Positions 39,901-51,900 of a DNA stretch of 64,000 nucleotides are shown in pieces. Position 1 is the first letter of the stretch. Every line of letters starts with the position of its first letter. The notes beneath the pieces were generated by a model. It was not told the origin of the DNA and did not search any database. It saw nothing but the letters and a program-made list of their open reading frames with translations. The position numbers and the translations under genes were made by a program. The stretch comes from Streptomyces fulvorobeus. Lineage in GTDB: Bacteria; Actinomycetota; Actinomycetes; Streptomycetales; Streptomycetaceae. The DNA lies in assembly GCF_013167895.1 (NCBI RefSeq), contig NZ_BLWC01000001.1, forward strand, positions 372,001 to 436,000. Reading direction: 5' to 3'.

Positions 39901-42900
39901 GCGGATTGGCCTCGGCGGACGGCCCCTCGCCCAGCAGGTCCGCGTTGGTGTCATGGGCCGACTCGCCAGGACGCTGCGCGTACATCCGCATGTACCACTG
40001 CTGCTTGCCCGGGATGACCGCTTCGAGCTGTCCGACGCGGAGCGCGGCCGCGCGGGTGGCACCCTCCAGGGCGCGCTCGGCCGCGGCGCGCTCCGGGGAG
40101 CGGGCCGGTGCCGCCAGCATCTCCGTGCGGGCCTGGTTCGCCCTGATCAGGGCCAGGGTCAGGTCGAGGTGGCCGCGCAGCTCCGCGAGTTGCTCCTCGT
40201 CCCCTGTCCCCTGGCGCCGCTCGATCTCCTGGCGCAGTCGCGACGCGTTCGCCCGCAGTTCGTCCAGATGGACGGTGTCCAGGTTCGCCTGGACCGTCCT
40301 GCGGTTCCGGTGGTTGCGTACGGAGGACCGCGCGTGGTTCTCCAGGGAGATCTGGTGGGTGCCGTCCTCGCTGGCCAGGACCACGGTGAGGAAGTGGTAG
40401 CCGAAGTGCGCACCGCCGGTGGCACTTCCCGGCTTGGCGTGGTTCCGCTCCAGGCTCGGCGCGCCCTGCTCGCCGGCCGCCGCGACGGACTGGACGACGT
40501 AGCCCTCGCCGACATCGGCCCACGCGTGCTCGTTGACCCCGATGCGGCGTGCGGCCTCCGACAGGGCGTCGCGTCGTGGGTCGTCCGGCTGGTCCAGACT
40601 CAGCGCGCTGCCGTACGCACGGCCGGGCAGCGGCCCGCCGTCGCCGCCGGCGGGCCGGTCGTCCTGACGGACGAGGGAGGCCGCCCATGCCGGACCGGCC
40701 GCTTCCGGCCGTACCTCGCCGTCCGCGACCCGGCTCAGGGAGTCGGCGAGGTGGTGGGTGCCGGTGACCTCTGCCCCGTCGGAGGCGTTGACCGGCGCCA
40801 CGGCCGGCGGGCCGCTCCCCGGGGCACGGAAGACCATGTGTGACGTGCGGGAGTTGTCGGCCAGCATGTCGGCGAAGTCGCGGCAGATCTCCTCGGTGGA
40901 CCGGCCGGAGCGGGTGAGGAAGACGGGGGTGACGCGGAACAGCCGCCTGCTGCCCCCCTCGGGGGTGGGCAGGATGACGCTCAGGTCCTCGTCGGCCCGC
41001 AGCCGCACCGCGAGACCCGCCCGCGCCAGCTTGACGGAGGCGCTCGCCACGGCTTCCGGTGTGGCGAAGACCTGTTGCCCGTACGCCCCGTTCTCGACCG
41101 CGAGCGTACGGTCGGAGGAGATCCGCAGGGCGGGCCGGTCGGTGACGAGGGTCTCCCTGTACTCCTGCACGGACATGGCGTACTCGGGGGCGCCCTCCGT
41201 ACCCGTCAGCGCGCGCGGGGTCTGCCAGGCGCCCCCCAGGCCGCCGGGCCTGCGGAACAGCACGCCCTCGCCGCTCTCGTCCACGACTCCGTACTCCGTC
41301 GTGATCAGCGGGTCGGCCCGTCGTGCCGCGATCCCGTCACGGTGGCCGGATTCGGAGGGGCCCGGGTCGGATTCGTGGTCGTACAGCCCGAGCAGGTCGT
41401 CGAGGTCACCTGCCCCGTCCGCGTCCTGGCCCGGCCGGAGGGAGGCCCACTCCCGGCCCAGGCCGTCCCCGGCGTGGGCCAGCGTGAGTCGCTCGGTGCC
41501 GGTCCGCCAGTCCGTGGACGGGTGGGGGGCGTGCTCCGAGTACCAGACCGTGGCCCCGGACAGGTCGGCCACGTGCCGCGCCAGGGACACGATGTCGTGG
41601 TGGGGGAAGGCCAGGACGACGTCGGCGTCCACGGGCCGCGCCGGGTCCCGTGCGACGAGCCGGGCGAACTCCCCGGGGTCATCCAGCGTCAGGGTGCCGC
41701 CTGGCGTGTTGAGCAGGACCGCTTCCCCGCCCTCCTGGGCGAGGACCACGTACGCGTCCGACCACGGCGCGGGCCAGGTGCTCACCCGGCCGTCCTCGCC
41801 CTCCACCGCGTAGGAGTCGACGGGCGGCACCTGAGCGCCGGTGCCCGTCCAGTTCCGCACGGTGCCGCTCCCCGAAACCAGCGCCGTCCCCCGCTCCAGG
41901 GCGTCGTCGTGCTGCCTGAGGTACGAGGCGAGGGCGTCCTCGTCGGCCAGCGCCGCCGGGGAGGCGCTCAGGGCCAGCGATCCGAGGAGCAGGAGGCGCC
42001 GTTCGCTCACGAAGGCGCCGGGACCGAGACCCAGCACCCGCCTGGTCAGCTCGCGGAGGGGGGAACGGCTCCCGGTGGCCGCGGCCGAGGACTCCGGGGC
42101 CCGCTGGGCCAGTTCCCGCAGCGACAGCGCCGTGCCGACGAGCATCTCGGGCGGGTAGTCCTGCCGGACCGCGGGTCCGAAGAGGAGGTCGAGCCATGCC
42201 TCGTGCGTGGTTTCCGGGGTGACGTCCGCACTGTCGGAGCCGGAGTCGCCGTGGGAGTCGCTGGTGTCGTCGGTGAACCGGAACTGCGCCAGCGCCTCGG
42301 CTTCGGACCGCGGGGGGCGCGGCCGGCCGGAGAGCGTGCTCAGTTCGTACGCCTCCTCATCGCCCGGGAGGCCGGGCAGGTCACCGGCGGCCGGGGGCGG
42401 CGCCGTGGGGGACGGGGAGGGAGGCGCGTGCTCGGGAATCGGCGGGAGGGGGGTGGCGGAGGACGTGACCCGCGTCGTCACCGGCGGTGTCGCGGCGTTC
42501 CGCGCGGCACTGTCGGTCTGCGGCGCCGTCCGGGGCATGGGCCGCTCCCCCGGCCCGGTCGCCGCGGGTCGCGGGACCAGCGGGACGAAGTCGCCGCCAC
42601 GGCGGCGCAGCCGCAGGTGCGGGCCGCTCTCGCCGGCCGGGCCGGGGTAGGTGTGGGCGGTGCCGTTCTCCTCGACCAGGGTGACGGTCGTACCGGTCGC
42701 TGCGGCGGCCCACTCGGCGACCGCCCGGTCCGCCCCGGGGCCCCAGGGGGCCTCGGCGAGGTGGCGGCGCAGTCGTCCTTCCAGGGCCTCCGTGCTCGGC
42801 GCGGGGGCTGCCCCGCCCGGTGCGGGGGGCGGGGGCGCGAGCAGCGCGTCCCGCTCGGCCGGGTCGCCGGAGAGGCCGTTGAGCCGCATCAGCCGGGCGG

Positions 42901-45900
42901 GCGACATCCGGGCGCGCAGCCGGAGCCGGCCGGCCTCACTCTGGTCCGCGCCGGGCCGGGCCGCGGCCTGGAGCAGGGCCGTGGAGAGGGCGCCGAAGAA
43001 GCCGTTGCCCCGGCCGGTGGGCGTGCCCTGGGTGTACGCGGTGCCGTCGGGTGCGGTGAGAACGCCGTCGCGGGCGAGGCGGTAGCGCGGCCGGCTGCTG
43101 TCGGCGGGCGGCAGCCAGGGCGCGGTGGTGTGGCTGCGGTGCGCGGGCGGCGTCGCCGGCGGCGTGTTGTCCGTGCCCGGGGCTCCTGCGGCCTCGGGGC
43201 CGGCAGCGCCGCGGTGACCGGGGCCGCTGTGCCCGGCGGGAGGGCGGCGTGGAAGAAGCCGCCGGCGGAGTACAGCACCGGGTCGGCGGCCGGATCGACG
43301 GCGGCCGGATCGACGCCGTGCGGGAGGAACAGCTGATCGCGGCCCTCACCGGTCACCACGGTCAGCGGGGTGCCGAGGACCCGTGCGGCGAGGGCGGGCA
43401 GCAGGTCGGCGCCGCCGTGGTCGCCGGCGCGGCGCTCGGGCGGGGCCGGCCGGCCCGCGGAGCGCTCCGCGCCGTCCTGCGGCGGTTCGCTCGCGAACGG
43501 GCGGGCCAGGGCCACGGTGGCCAGCGCCACCCGCTGGTCCGGCGTGGGCCACAGGGTCAGCGGAAGCCGGCCGAAGGCGTCGAACTCGGCCTGCTGGGCC
43601 GGGGTCAGCACGATGCCGGCGGCGTCCAGTTCGTCCTGTGTGAAGGTGTCCGCGACGTCCAGGGCGAGGGCGTCGAGCAGATCCTCGTTGCCGTCGTCGC
43701 CCAACGCCCAGGCGAGGCGGTCGCGGGCGGCTCCCACGGCCTCGGCGGTGACCGCCGGGTCGCCGGGGGCGCCCGCGAACCGGCCTGCGAGGTCGCTGCC
43801 GAGCAGGTGGGGCAGCCGGCCCCGGACCCCGGCGGCGGCGAGCAGGGCGTGGAAGAACGAGGCGCCGTCGTGCGGCACGTCGTGGACCTCGCGCACCGTG
43901 ACACCGTCCGGCGAGGTGAGCGTGCGCGGGGCGGAGCCGCCGCCGGCGGTGATCCGGTACGGCTCCGGCGCCTCGGAGTGCCATCCCGGTACGGCGTACT
44001 CCTGCGGCAGGTCACGTACCGGGACCGAGGCCGAGCCCTGGTGGTGGGCGGTGAGACGGGACGCGGCGAGGTGCAGCCGGTGGTGGTCCGCGGCGGCGGC
44101 GGCGGTGCGCCCTTCCCACAGTCGTGCCTCGTCCCGGGCCGCCTGCCAGGCGTTGACCGCCGGGGCCCCGGCGATATCGCGCGGCAGCGAGGTCGCGAGG
44201 CGGGGGTCGTCGTCGCCGAGCGCGGTCCGCTGCTCCGGGCTGAGCGAGAGCCAGGTCTCACGGGCCCGGGCCCGCGCGTCGTAGTACTGCTTCTCGGCCG
44301 AGGCGAGGTCGGCGGCGGCCTTGGCCACGTCGTCCCAGGCGGTGCCGGCCTCCTCGGGGAACGTGCTGTCGTCCAGGAGGCCGTAGTCGCGGGCGATGTC
44401 CTCACGCAGCCAGACCAGCGCGGTGGTTCCGGTCTCGGCGGCGCGCGGTCCGCGCCGGGCCGCGCCGAGCGCGCGCATCAGACGGCCGTTGGTGATCCGG
44501 TGGTCCACCTCGGCCACCGCGAGCCAGGTCACCGGCACCGCGAACAGCATGCTTCGGTCGGCGACGACCTTGATATGAGTGCCGAGGGTGGTGTCCACGG
44601 CGCCCTTGAGCGCCGTGGAGTCGTTCGCGCCGCCGATCGGGATGGTGACGCCCGGATTGGTCATCCCGGCGTTGCTGTTACCGGCCATCGGCGCCGTCCC
44701 CACCGCCCCCTCGACGTTGTCGGTGATGCCGGCCTCCAGCGCGTCGGAGGTCTTGTGCCGCCGCATGGCCTCCATGCGGGTCCTGCTCTCCACGGCGAGC
44801 AGTCGCGCGCCGTGCCGGTGCATCTTGGCGTAGAGGCGGGAGTCGGCGGTGTGGGACTGGCCGAACAGGTGCGCGGATGACTGGGTGGGCAGCCGGGAGC
44901 CGTCCGCACCGAGCGCCTCACGGAATCCGGCGGTCAGAGCACCCTGCGACGCGGCCTCCTGCTGCGCCTGCGCGGGAGCGGTGCCCAGGCCCGTGAGCGG
45001 AGTGTGGCGGGCCATGCGCAGGCGTGCGGTGAGGCTGTCGCCGGTGTGCCGTCGGCCGAGGTCGCTGTCGCCGAGGCCGTCCGCGCGGGCGGTGGCGAGG
45101 GTCAGCGCGTCGTGCACACCGGCCGCGCCGCGGATGTCCACGGCGAGGATGCCGGCGCCGATCCGGTCGTCGAAGGGCAGGATGCCGGAGTCCGCGCCGG
45201 TCCTGCCGTCACCGGTGGTGCGCCAGGCGGCGACGCCCTCGGGCCCGGACTCCCCGGCCGTCAGCAGGTGTACGGCCCGCTCGGGTTCGGGGATGTCCTG
45301 CTCGGTGAGCGCGGCGTCGTCTCCGTCGCCCACCGGGGTGAGGAGACCCGCCGGGGCGATCTCGTTGAGGGTGCCGACCTGGGCGACGGCTCGCGGCGCG
45401 AGGGCGTCACCCGACGCGTCCGTCATGGTGACGGTCAGGATGTAGCTGGTGACGATCTCCGCGTGCGCCTGCGTGGTGGCGATGTTCGGCATCGTGGTGC
45501 TGCTGGTGGTCTCGGTCCGGTTGCTCGACCGCTGCTTGGCCGCCGTGCCCTGGAGCGAGGGGTTGGCGACCAGGACGCCGTGACCGGCCGCGCGCTGGCT
45601 GACGCTCAGGGTGAGGTCGGCGCCGCGGTCCTGGGAGGCGCTGACGGCGTCGTCGCGTGAGGTGTTGCGGTAGTCCTCCAGCTCGTACCCGGTGCGCAGC
45701 CGCTGCACGGTCGTGGTGACCGGCGTCAGCTTGAAGCGCATCTGCCCGGGGCTGCCCCCGACCGGCAGGTGGTGCGGGCTGGGCCAGGCGCGGTAGCGGA
45801 CCGGCAGGCTCATTCCCTCGGTGGTCAGCTCGTGGAGATGGGCGCGCAGGAAGTCCGGCGAGAGCCGCTGCCTGACCTGCTCCCGGTCGTGCGAGGGCAC

Positions 45901-48900
45901 CCCGATCCTCTCCAGGCGCGGCAGCAGTTGCGCGGCCGCCCTGCTCGCGTCGAGCTGGCCGCTGGGGTGGGTCGGGAAGCGCCGGCCGCGCAGGAAGCCC
46001 GGCAACCGGTAGCCGCCGCCGAGGTTGTCCGGGGTGGTGACGCCCAGCCCGTCGGGAGCGAGCCCGGCCTCGATGGCGTCCTGGATCGGCAGGTGGAACA
46101 TGACGGCGTCCCGGATGCGATGGAGCGCGGCGGCGGCCCGGCGGGGGGACAGACCGCGTCCGAGGCGCTCGGACAGCCGCCCGGCGGCGGAGCCGACGCG
46201 GGCCCCCGCGCGGGTGCCGACCGTACCCATCGCGGCCGTCCAGCGGTCGCGCACGGCCACGGTCTCGGTGGCGTCGGCGACCACCAGGTACATCCGCCCG
46301 GCGAAGGTCAGGGTGGTGTTGCGCCCCCGGGCGACGGCCTGGGAGACGCCGCGGCCCTTGCCCCAGGCGTACTGGAGCGCGGTCGAGTACGAGCCGACCA
46401 CCGCCTGCTCGCCGGGGAGCTGCTGCAACGGCATGTACGCGCCCTGGACGCCGAGCGTGGTCCGCGAGACGGTGCTCGCGGTGCCGACGACCCGGTGCTC
46501 GTTGCCGATGGTGCTCTCCAGGCTGGCCGCCTTCGGATCGCTCCTGACCCGTACGTTGTCCAGCTCACCGCGGATCGCGGCCTTCAGATAGTGCGTCCGG
46601 AACGGCCCCGCACCGTTGAGCCCCGTGATCCGGGAGCCGAACGGGCCGAGGTACTGGCCGAGTTGGCCGGCCACACCGAGGTCGTCCATCGCCCGGCGCA
46701 GTGCGGTGCGCACCGGTGCGCCGGGCGCGCTGACGTGCCAGGAGGTGCCCGACGCCCGGTCGGCGGTCTCCTGCATCACCTGCTGGCGCAGCGGGCCGCC
46801 CTCGGCGGTGAGCACCACGTGCGGGGAGCTGAGCAGCCGCCGGACGAGCTTGCGGACGTCCGAGTCCGCGCCGGGCGGCGGGCGGGTTCCGTCGAGGAGC
46901 TGGTCCGCTTCGGCGGCCGGGAGGCGCTGCGGTACGGGGGTGACGGCGGACGCGGGTGGCGTGCCTGCGTCGGCCGGGGCATGGCGGTCGGAGCCGTGCG
47001 CTGCGGGCACGGCCAGCTCCACCCGCCCCACGGTCTCGGTGCCCCGGCTGAACAGCGGACGCTCCTCGACCTTGCTGACGAAGACGCCCGCACCGAGCAG
47101 ACCGACCGTCATCAGCCGGGCCCAGCCGCGGGGGCGGCGGTGGCCCTCGAAGGAGGCACCCAGTTCGACCCGGTAGCTGTAGAGGTCGGCGCCGTTCTGG
47201 AACGTCAGGTGGTCGTGGGTGACCGTGACCGTGTTCCGGGTGCCCTTCTGGTAGGTACGGGCGTGGCGGGCGCCGACCGACACGTTGCCGGCCCGGCGCG
47301 GCAGGCCCGTTCCCGCATCCTTGCCGTGGTCGCGCGGCGAGACGCCCGCCTCCACACCGGCGGAGTAGGTGCTCGACTCCTGCTGCCCCTGCCCTGAGAC
47401 CTCGTTGCCGATCACCGCGTTGCGCAGTGACCGCTCGCTCATGGTGGTCTCGAACCGGCGGTCCGTGAGCCGCGCCCGCAGGATCAGCGTGTGCTGGCCC
47501 CGGCGTACCTTGCCGTCCTCGGTGAGCGTGACGGGGACCCCGGTGGTGGTCAGTTCGCCGAGACTCTGCGTCAGGGTGGGCCGGTTCAGCGCCTCGCGCA
47601 CCTGCCGGTCGTTGTGCAGTGCGGTCCGCAACCGCCCGTCGCCGTACCAGAACCGGGCCAGCCGGGGGTGCCGCAGCACCAGCGGCGGCACGAACATCGA
47701 CGGGTACGAGCGGTGCAGGGTGTCCAGGACGGTGTCGGCGAAGACCCGCAGGGGGTCCTGGGAGACGGTGCCGTCCTGCGGCGTGGCCGCGGGCGGCGGT
47801 TGCTGCCCGGCCGCCGCGGGTGCCTGCCCGGCGGAGGGCGCCGGTGTCGGCGGCTGCGTCGCGGGCGGCTGCTCCTGCGCGCGTGCCTGCGGGCGGAAGC
47901 CCTCCGCTCGGACCTGGCCGCCCAGATGCACCGGGTCCTCACGGCTGAGGTACCACGGCACCGGCGGCTCGGCGTCCGGGTCGGGTCCTGTGCGGCCGGG
48001 CGTACGGCTGTCCCAGCCCGCGAGCCGGCGGGCGTCCTGGGTGGAGATCCAGTCCAGGCTGACCACCCGCACCGGCTGGGCCGCGGACGCCGGCTCCCCG
48101 GCCCTGCGGACCATCAGGGTGCGCTCGACCTGGTACAGCGCCATCGGATGGTTACGGACCCGGCCGGTGACCTTGCGGGCCGCGTCGGTGCCCAGGTAGT
48201 GGCCCCGCCCGGCCGCGAGGTCCATGCGGACCAGCGGGCCGCCCTGGACCCGTACGTCGGTCTCCGGGCCGAGGAGCGTGTGGTTCGGCCCCGCGGTGAC
48301 CTGGAACCCGAAGCGGGTGTCGCGGACGTGACCGCGCTGGTTCTGGTACGTGGTCTGGGTCAGGTCGCGCACCTCCGCCTTGACCGACTCGGTGACCAGC
48401 ACGGCGCGGTGCGGCAACGAACGTTCCACGACCAGATGGCCCAGCGGACGCTGCCCGCTGCCCTGGGTCAGCTCGGGCCCGCTGACCGGCCCGGTGAGCC
48501 TGCCGAACAGGCCCAGCAGCCTGCCGGGGCGGACGTACGAGATCAGTGTCCGGTGCGCCGAACTGCCCGGCCGGGCCCCGGAGAGCGCCAGCGCGATGTC
48601 CTCGGGCGCGGCCGTCAGGTGCAGGCCGGTGGAGTCGGTCAGCCGCGGCTCCACCCCGTCCGGGAAGGTCAGTGTCTCCGGCGCCCGGCGGGGCCCCGTG
48701 AACGGCACGGTGAGGTCGTCGGGGAGCCGCCAGCTCAGCCCGTCCCGCATGGCGAAGGCGGCGGCGTGCACCTCGACGCGCTGCCAACGCGGTCCCGGCG
48801 CGGGCGGAGCGGCGGGACCTGTCGTCGGGCTGTCGCTCCCGGTGGCCTTGGGCGCCTCGGTGACCCGCTCCACCCGCACCCGGTAGTGCACGTCGTCCAG

Positions 48901-51900
48901 GTGCAGGTGGGAACCCTCGTGGGCGCGGTGTTCCACCTGGTGGTACGCCGAAGTGCCCTGGGAGTAGTCCGTCCTGCGGTTCCAGCCCAGCGAGACACCG
49001 ATCTTGAGCAGCCAGTTGAGCGGCGGCCCCATGCCGATGCCGGCGGCGATCCGGCGCCCGAAGCCCACGCTGCGCCCGCCGCCGGTGCCTGCCTGCCCGC
49101 GCCGCATCGTGTCCAGCCGGACCGTGGCGCCACCCACGTCGGAGAAGCGCTCCCAGCGGTGGTACGGGATGGCCTCGACCGTCATCTCCAGGCCGACCCC
49201 GGACTTCTCCCGGCCCACGAAGCGCGCGCCGCGGGGGGCGGTGAACGCCGAGGGGTGGTCGGTGAGCAGCCGCAGCAGCTCCGCCTCGTCGAACCGCGCG
49301 CGCACCTTCGCGGGCAGCGTGTCGAGGATCTCCCGCGCCGCCGCCTCGGGCGAGCGCAGGGTGAGTACGCCCGGCCCGGCCAGCAGGCCGGTGCGCGAGC
49401 CCTGCGGTGCCCCGTCCGGGGCGGTGTCGCGCGGGTCGGCGCCCGGCCTGATCAGGACGGCGGGCAGCCTGCCGCCGTCCTCGAAGGTGACCGTGCGGGG
49501 AGCCGGGTCCGGCGGGCGGGCGTCCTCGCCGGTCATCAGGCGGGCGGGGCGGTGCCGTTCGAGCTGGGTCTCCAGCGGGACCGGGTCGCCCCGGTCGGGG
49601 GTCTGCGCCCCGTCGGCATCGGTGATCCCGGCCATGCCGCGCAGCCACTCCCCGAAGGGGTCGGAACCGTCCGGGTCCGGGGGACGGGCCCCCCGGTCGG
49701 CTCCGGAGTCTCTTCCGGTGCCGGCTCCGGGGCGGGCACCAGTGCGTCGTAGTGGTCCGATCCGTTGTACGCGAGGTGCAGCGTGCCGCCCACCCCGCCC
49801 GGATGGAGCTCGGTGACCAGGAGAGCGCCCGCCACCTGCGGGTCGGGCCTGACGAGTCGCAGGTCGAGGCCGAGGGTGTGCGCCAGCGCCTCCGGGAGCA
49901 GGTCGGCGAAGGGCGACGGCCACAGTCCGGGGCGCTCCGCGGCGGCTGCGAGCAGTCCGCGTCCGCCGAGCCGCCGTGCGGCGTCCGGGGTGGGCGCCAC
50001 CTCGGCGAGCTGCGGATAGTCACTGTCTGCGAGTATCCGCTGCCACCGGCCGGGGTCGCCGTCGGTGACGACCGCCTGCGCGACACGGTTCCACTCCTCG
50101 GTGAGCCGGCGTCGCCCGTCCGCGTCGTGGACGCCGGCCAGGGCGCGTATCCGCAGGTCGTCCACGACGGTGAACACGGGGTCCGGTACGGCCAGGTCGG
50201 CGACGGCGCCCAGCTCGGAGCCGCTGACGCGGTCTCGCACCAGGCTGCGCAGCCCCGCCATGTTCCGCGCGGCCCACGCGGGTGGCAGCTCCCGGCCGCG
50301 CGCGCTGTCGAGCACCGCGCGGAAGAGGCAGTTGCCGTCGCCCGGGGCGTTCACCCGGCGGAAGGCGAGGCCGTCGGCGCGGATGAGGCCGGTGGAGCCC
50401 GGGGCCGGGCCGGGGTCCCCGCCGGTCGGGGCGAGATCCCCGGCGAGGGGTTCCGGCCGGCCCGGCACGGCAGGGGGACCGGTCCTGCGGCGGACCAGTT
50501 CGGCGGTGTCCTCGGGGCTGAGCGCCAGGTCGGCCAGGGGCAGCGGCGCGTCCGACAGCGACCAGGAGACCTGTGCCGACTGCGCGTAGGAGAGTCCGCG
50601 TACCTCCTCCCGTGAGACCGGCGTGGTCGGGAGCAGGCCGGGCGGCGGCGGGGGCAGCAGATCGCCGAGTGTGGTGCCGGGACCCGCACCGGCCCGCAGC
50701 CCGGCCGCCGCGCGCAGGAACGCGGTGTACTGCTCGGCCGTGGGACCGGCCCCCTGGCCACCGCTGGTGGCGCCGGTGGCGGTCAGCCAGTCGGTGGCCA
50801 TCCGGCGCAGCAGGTCCGGAGTCATGCGGCCGTCCGCGTACCGGGCGGCGCTGTCCGCGCCGAGCCAGCGCAGACCGTCCACGTAGGCGAGCCCGGCGAG
50901 CAGCTCCCGGTTCCCGGGGCGCTGTTCGGCGTCCGGGCCGAGCGCGTCGCGCAGGGTACGGATCTGCTGGAGCGTGCGGGCCCGGGCGAACTCGTCGGCC
51001 GGGCCGGGGCCCGCGTGCAGACCGGCGTCGCGCGCCACCCGGTCGAGGTCGGCCCCGCCGGGCTCCGGCGTGAACAGCCGCCACCGCCCCGGGCCGTCCG
51101 GGCCCTCGGTGAGCACCGCCCGGACCTCGCCGTCCTGACCGCGTGCCGTACCGACCTCGCTCGTCGGCGCGTACACCGGCCGCCCGGTCCGGTTCGCCAC
51201 GTGCTGCGCCACCGGAAGGCCGGCGATCGCGGGCTGCTGTCCGGTCTCGCAGGAGAACAGCACCAGTGGCCGGTCCTCGTCGTCGTCCACCCCCCACGAC
51301 TTGAGGGCCTCACCGAGCTGCACTCCGCTGACCTTCACGCTGGGCCGCGCGGCGTCGTCGGTGCCGAGCGTGACGGACCGGGGAGTGCCGTGACTGACGA
51401 AGTAGTCGGCGCCCAGCCCGGTGCCCGCGCCGGGGAGCGCGACCGGCGGACCGGTGAACACCGTACGGCGGGCGGGCGGCGCCGCCTCGGTCCCCGCGAC
51501 GGAGTCCGTCAGCGGGGGCGCGGACACGGTGCGTACACCGCGGAAGGTGTCCTGGCCGAGCAGTGCCCGGCGCCCGGCGTCGCGGGCCGTCCCGTCCTCG
51601 GCGGGGCTCTGCGAGAGGGTCACCGTCCGCACGGCCCGGCCCGGTGGGAGCTGTCCCGTGGCGTCCGGCGACAGGCGCCGCACCAGGGCGAGGGGCACCG
51701 TGGGGCCGTCCAGGGTGACGACGACCGGCTCGTTCGTGGGCCGCCGTGAGCCGTTCCCGGCACTGTCGGCGACACCGCCGGCGACGGGGCGTACGACGAT
51801 CCGGGCCGCGGGCGGGGAAGGAGCACGGGCGGTGTCCCGGGAGGGCTCACCGGTGTGTTCGGGGGTGTTTCCGGCAGGGGCGGGGGCGGAGTGCCTCCGT

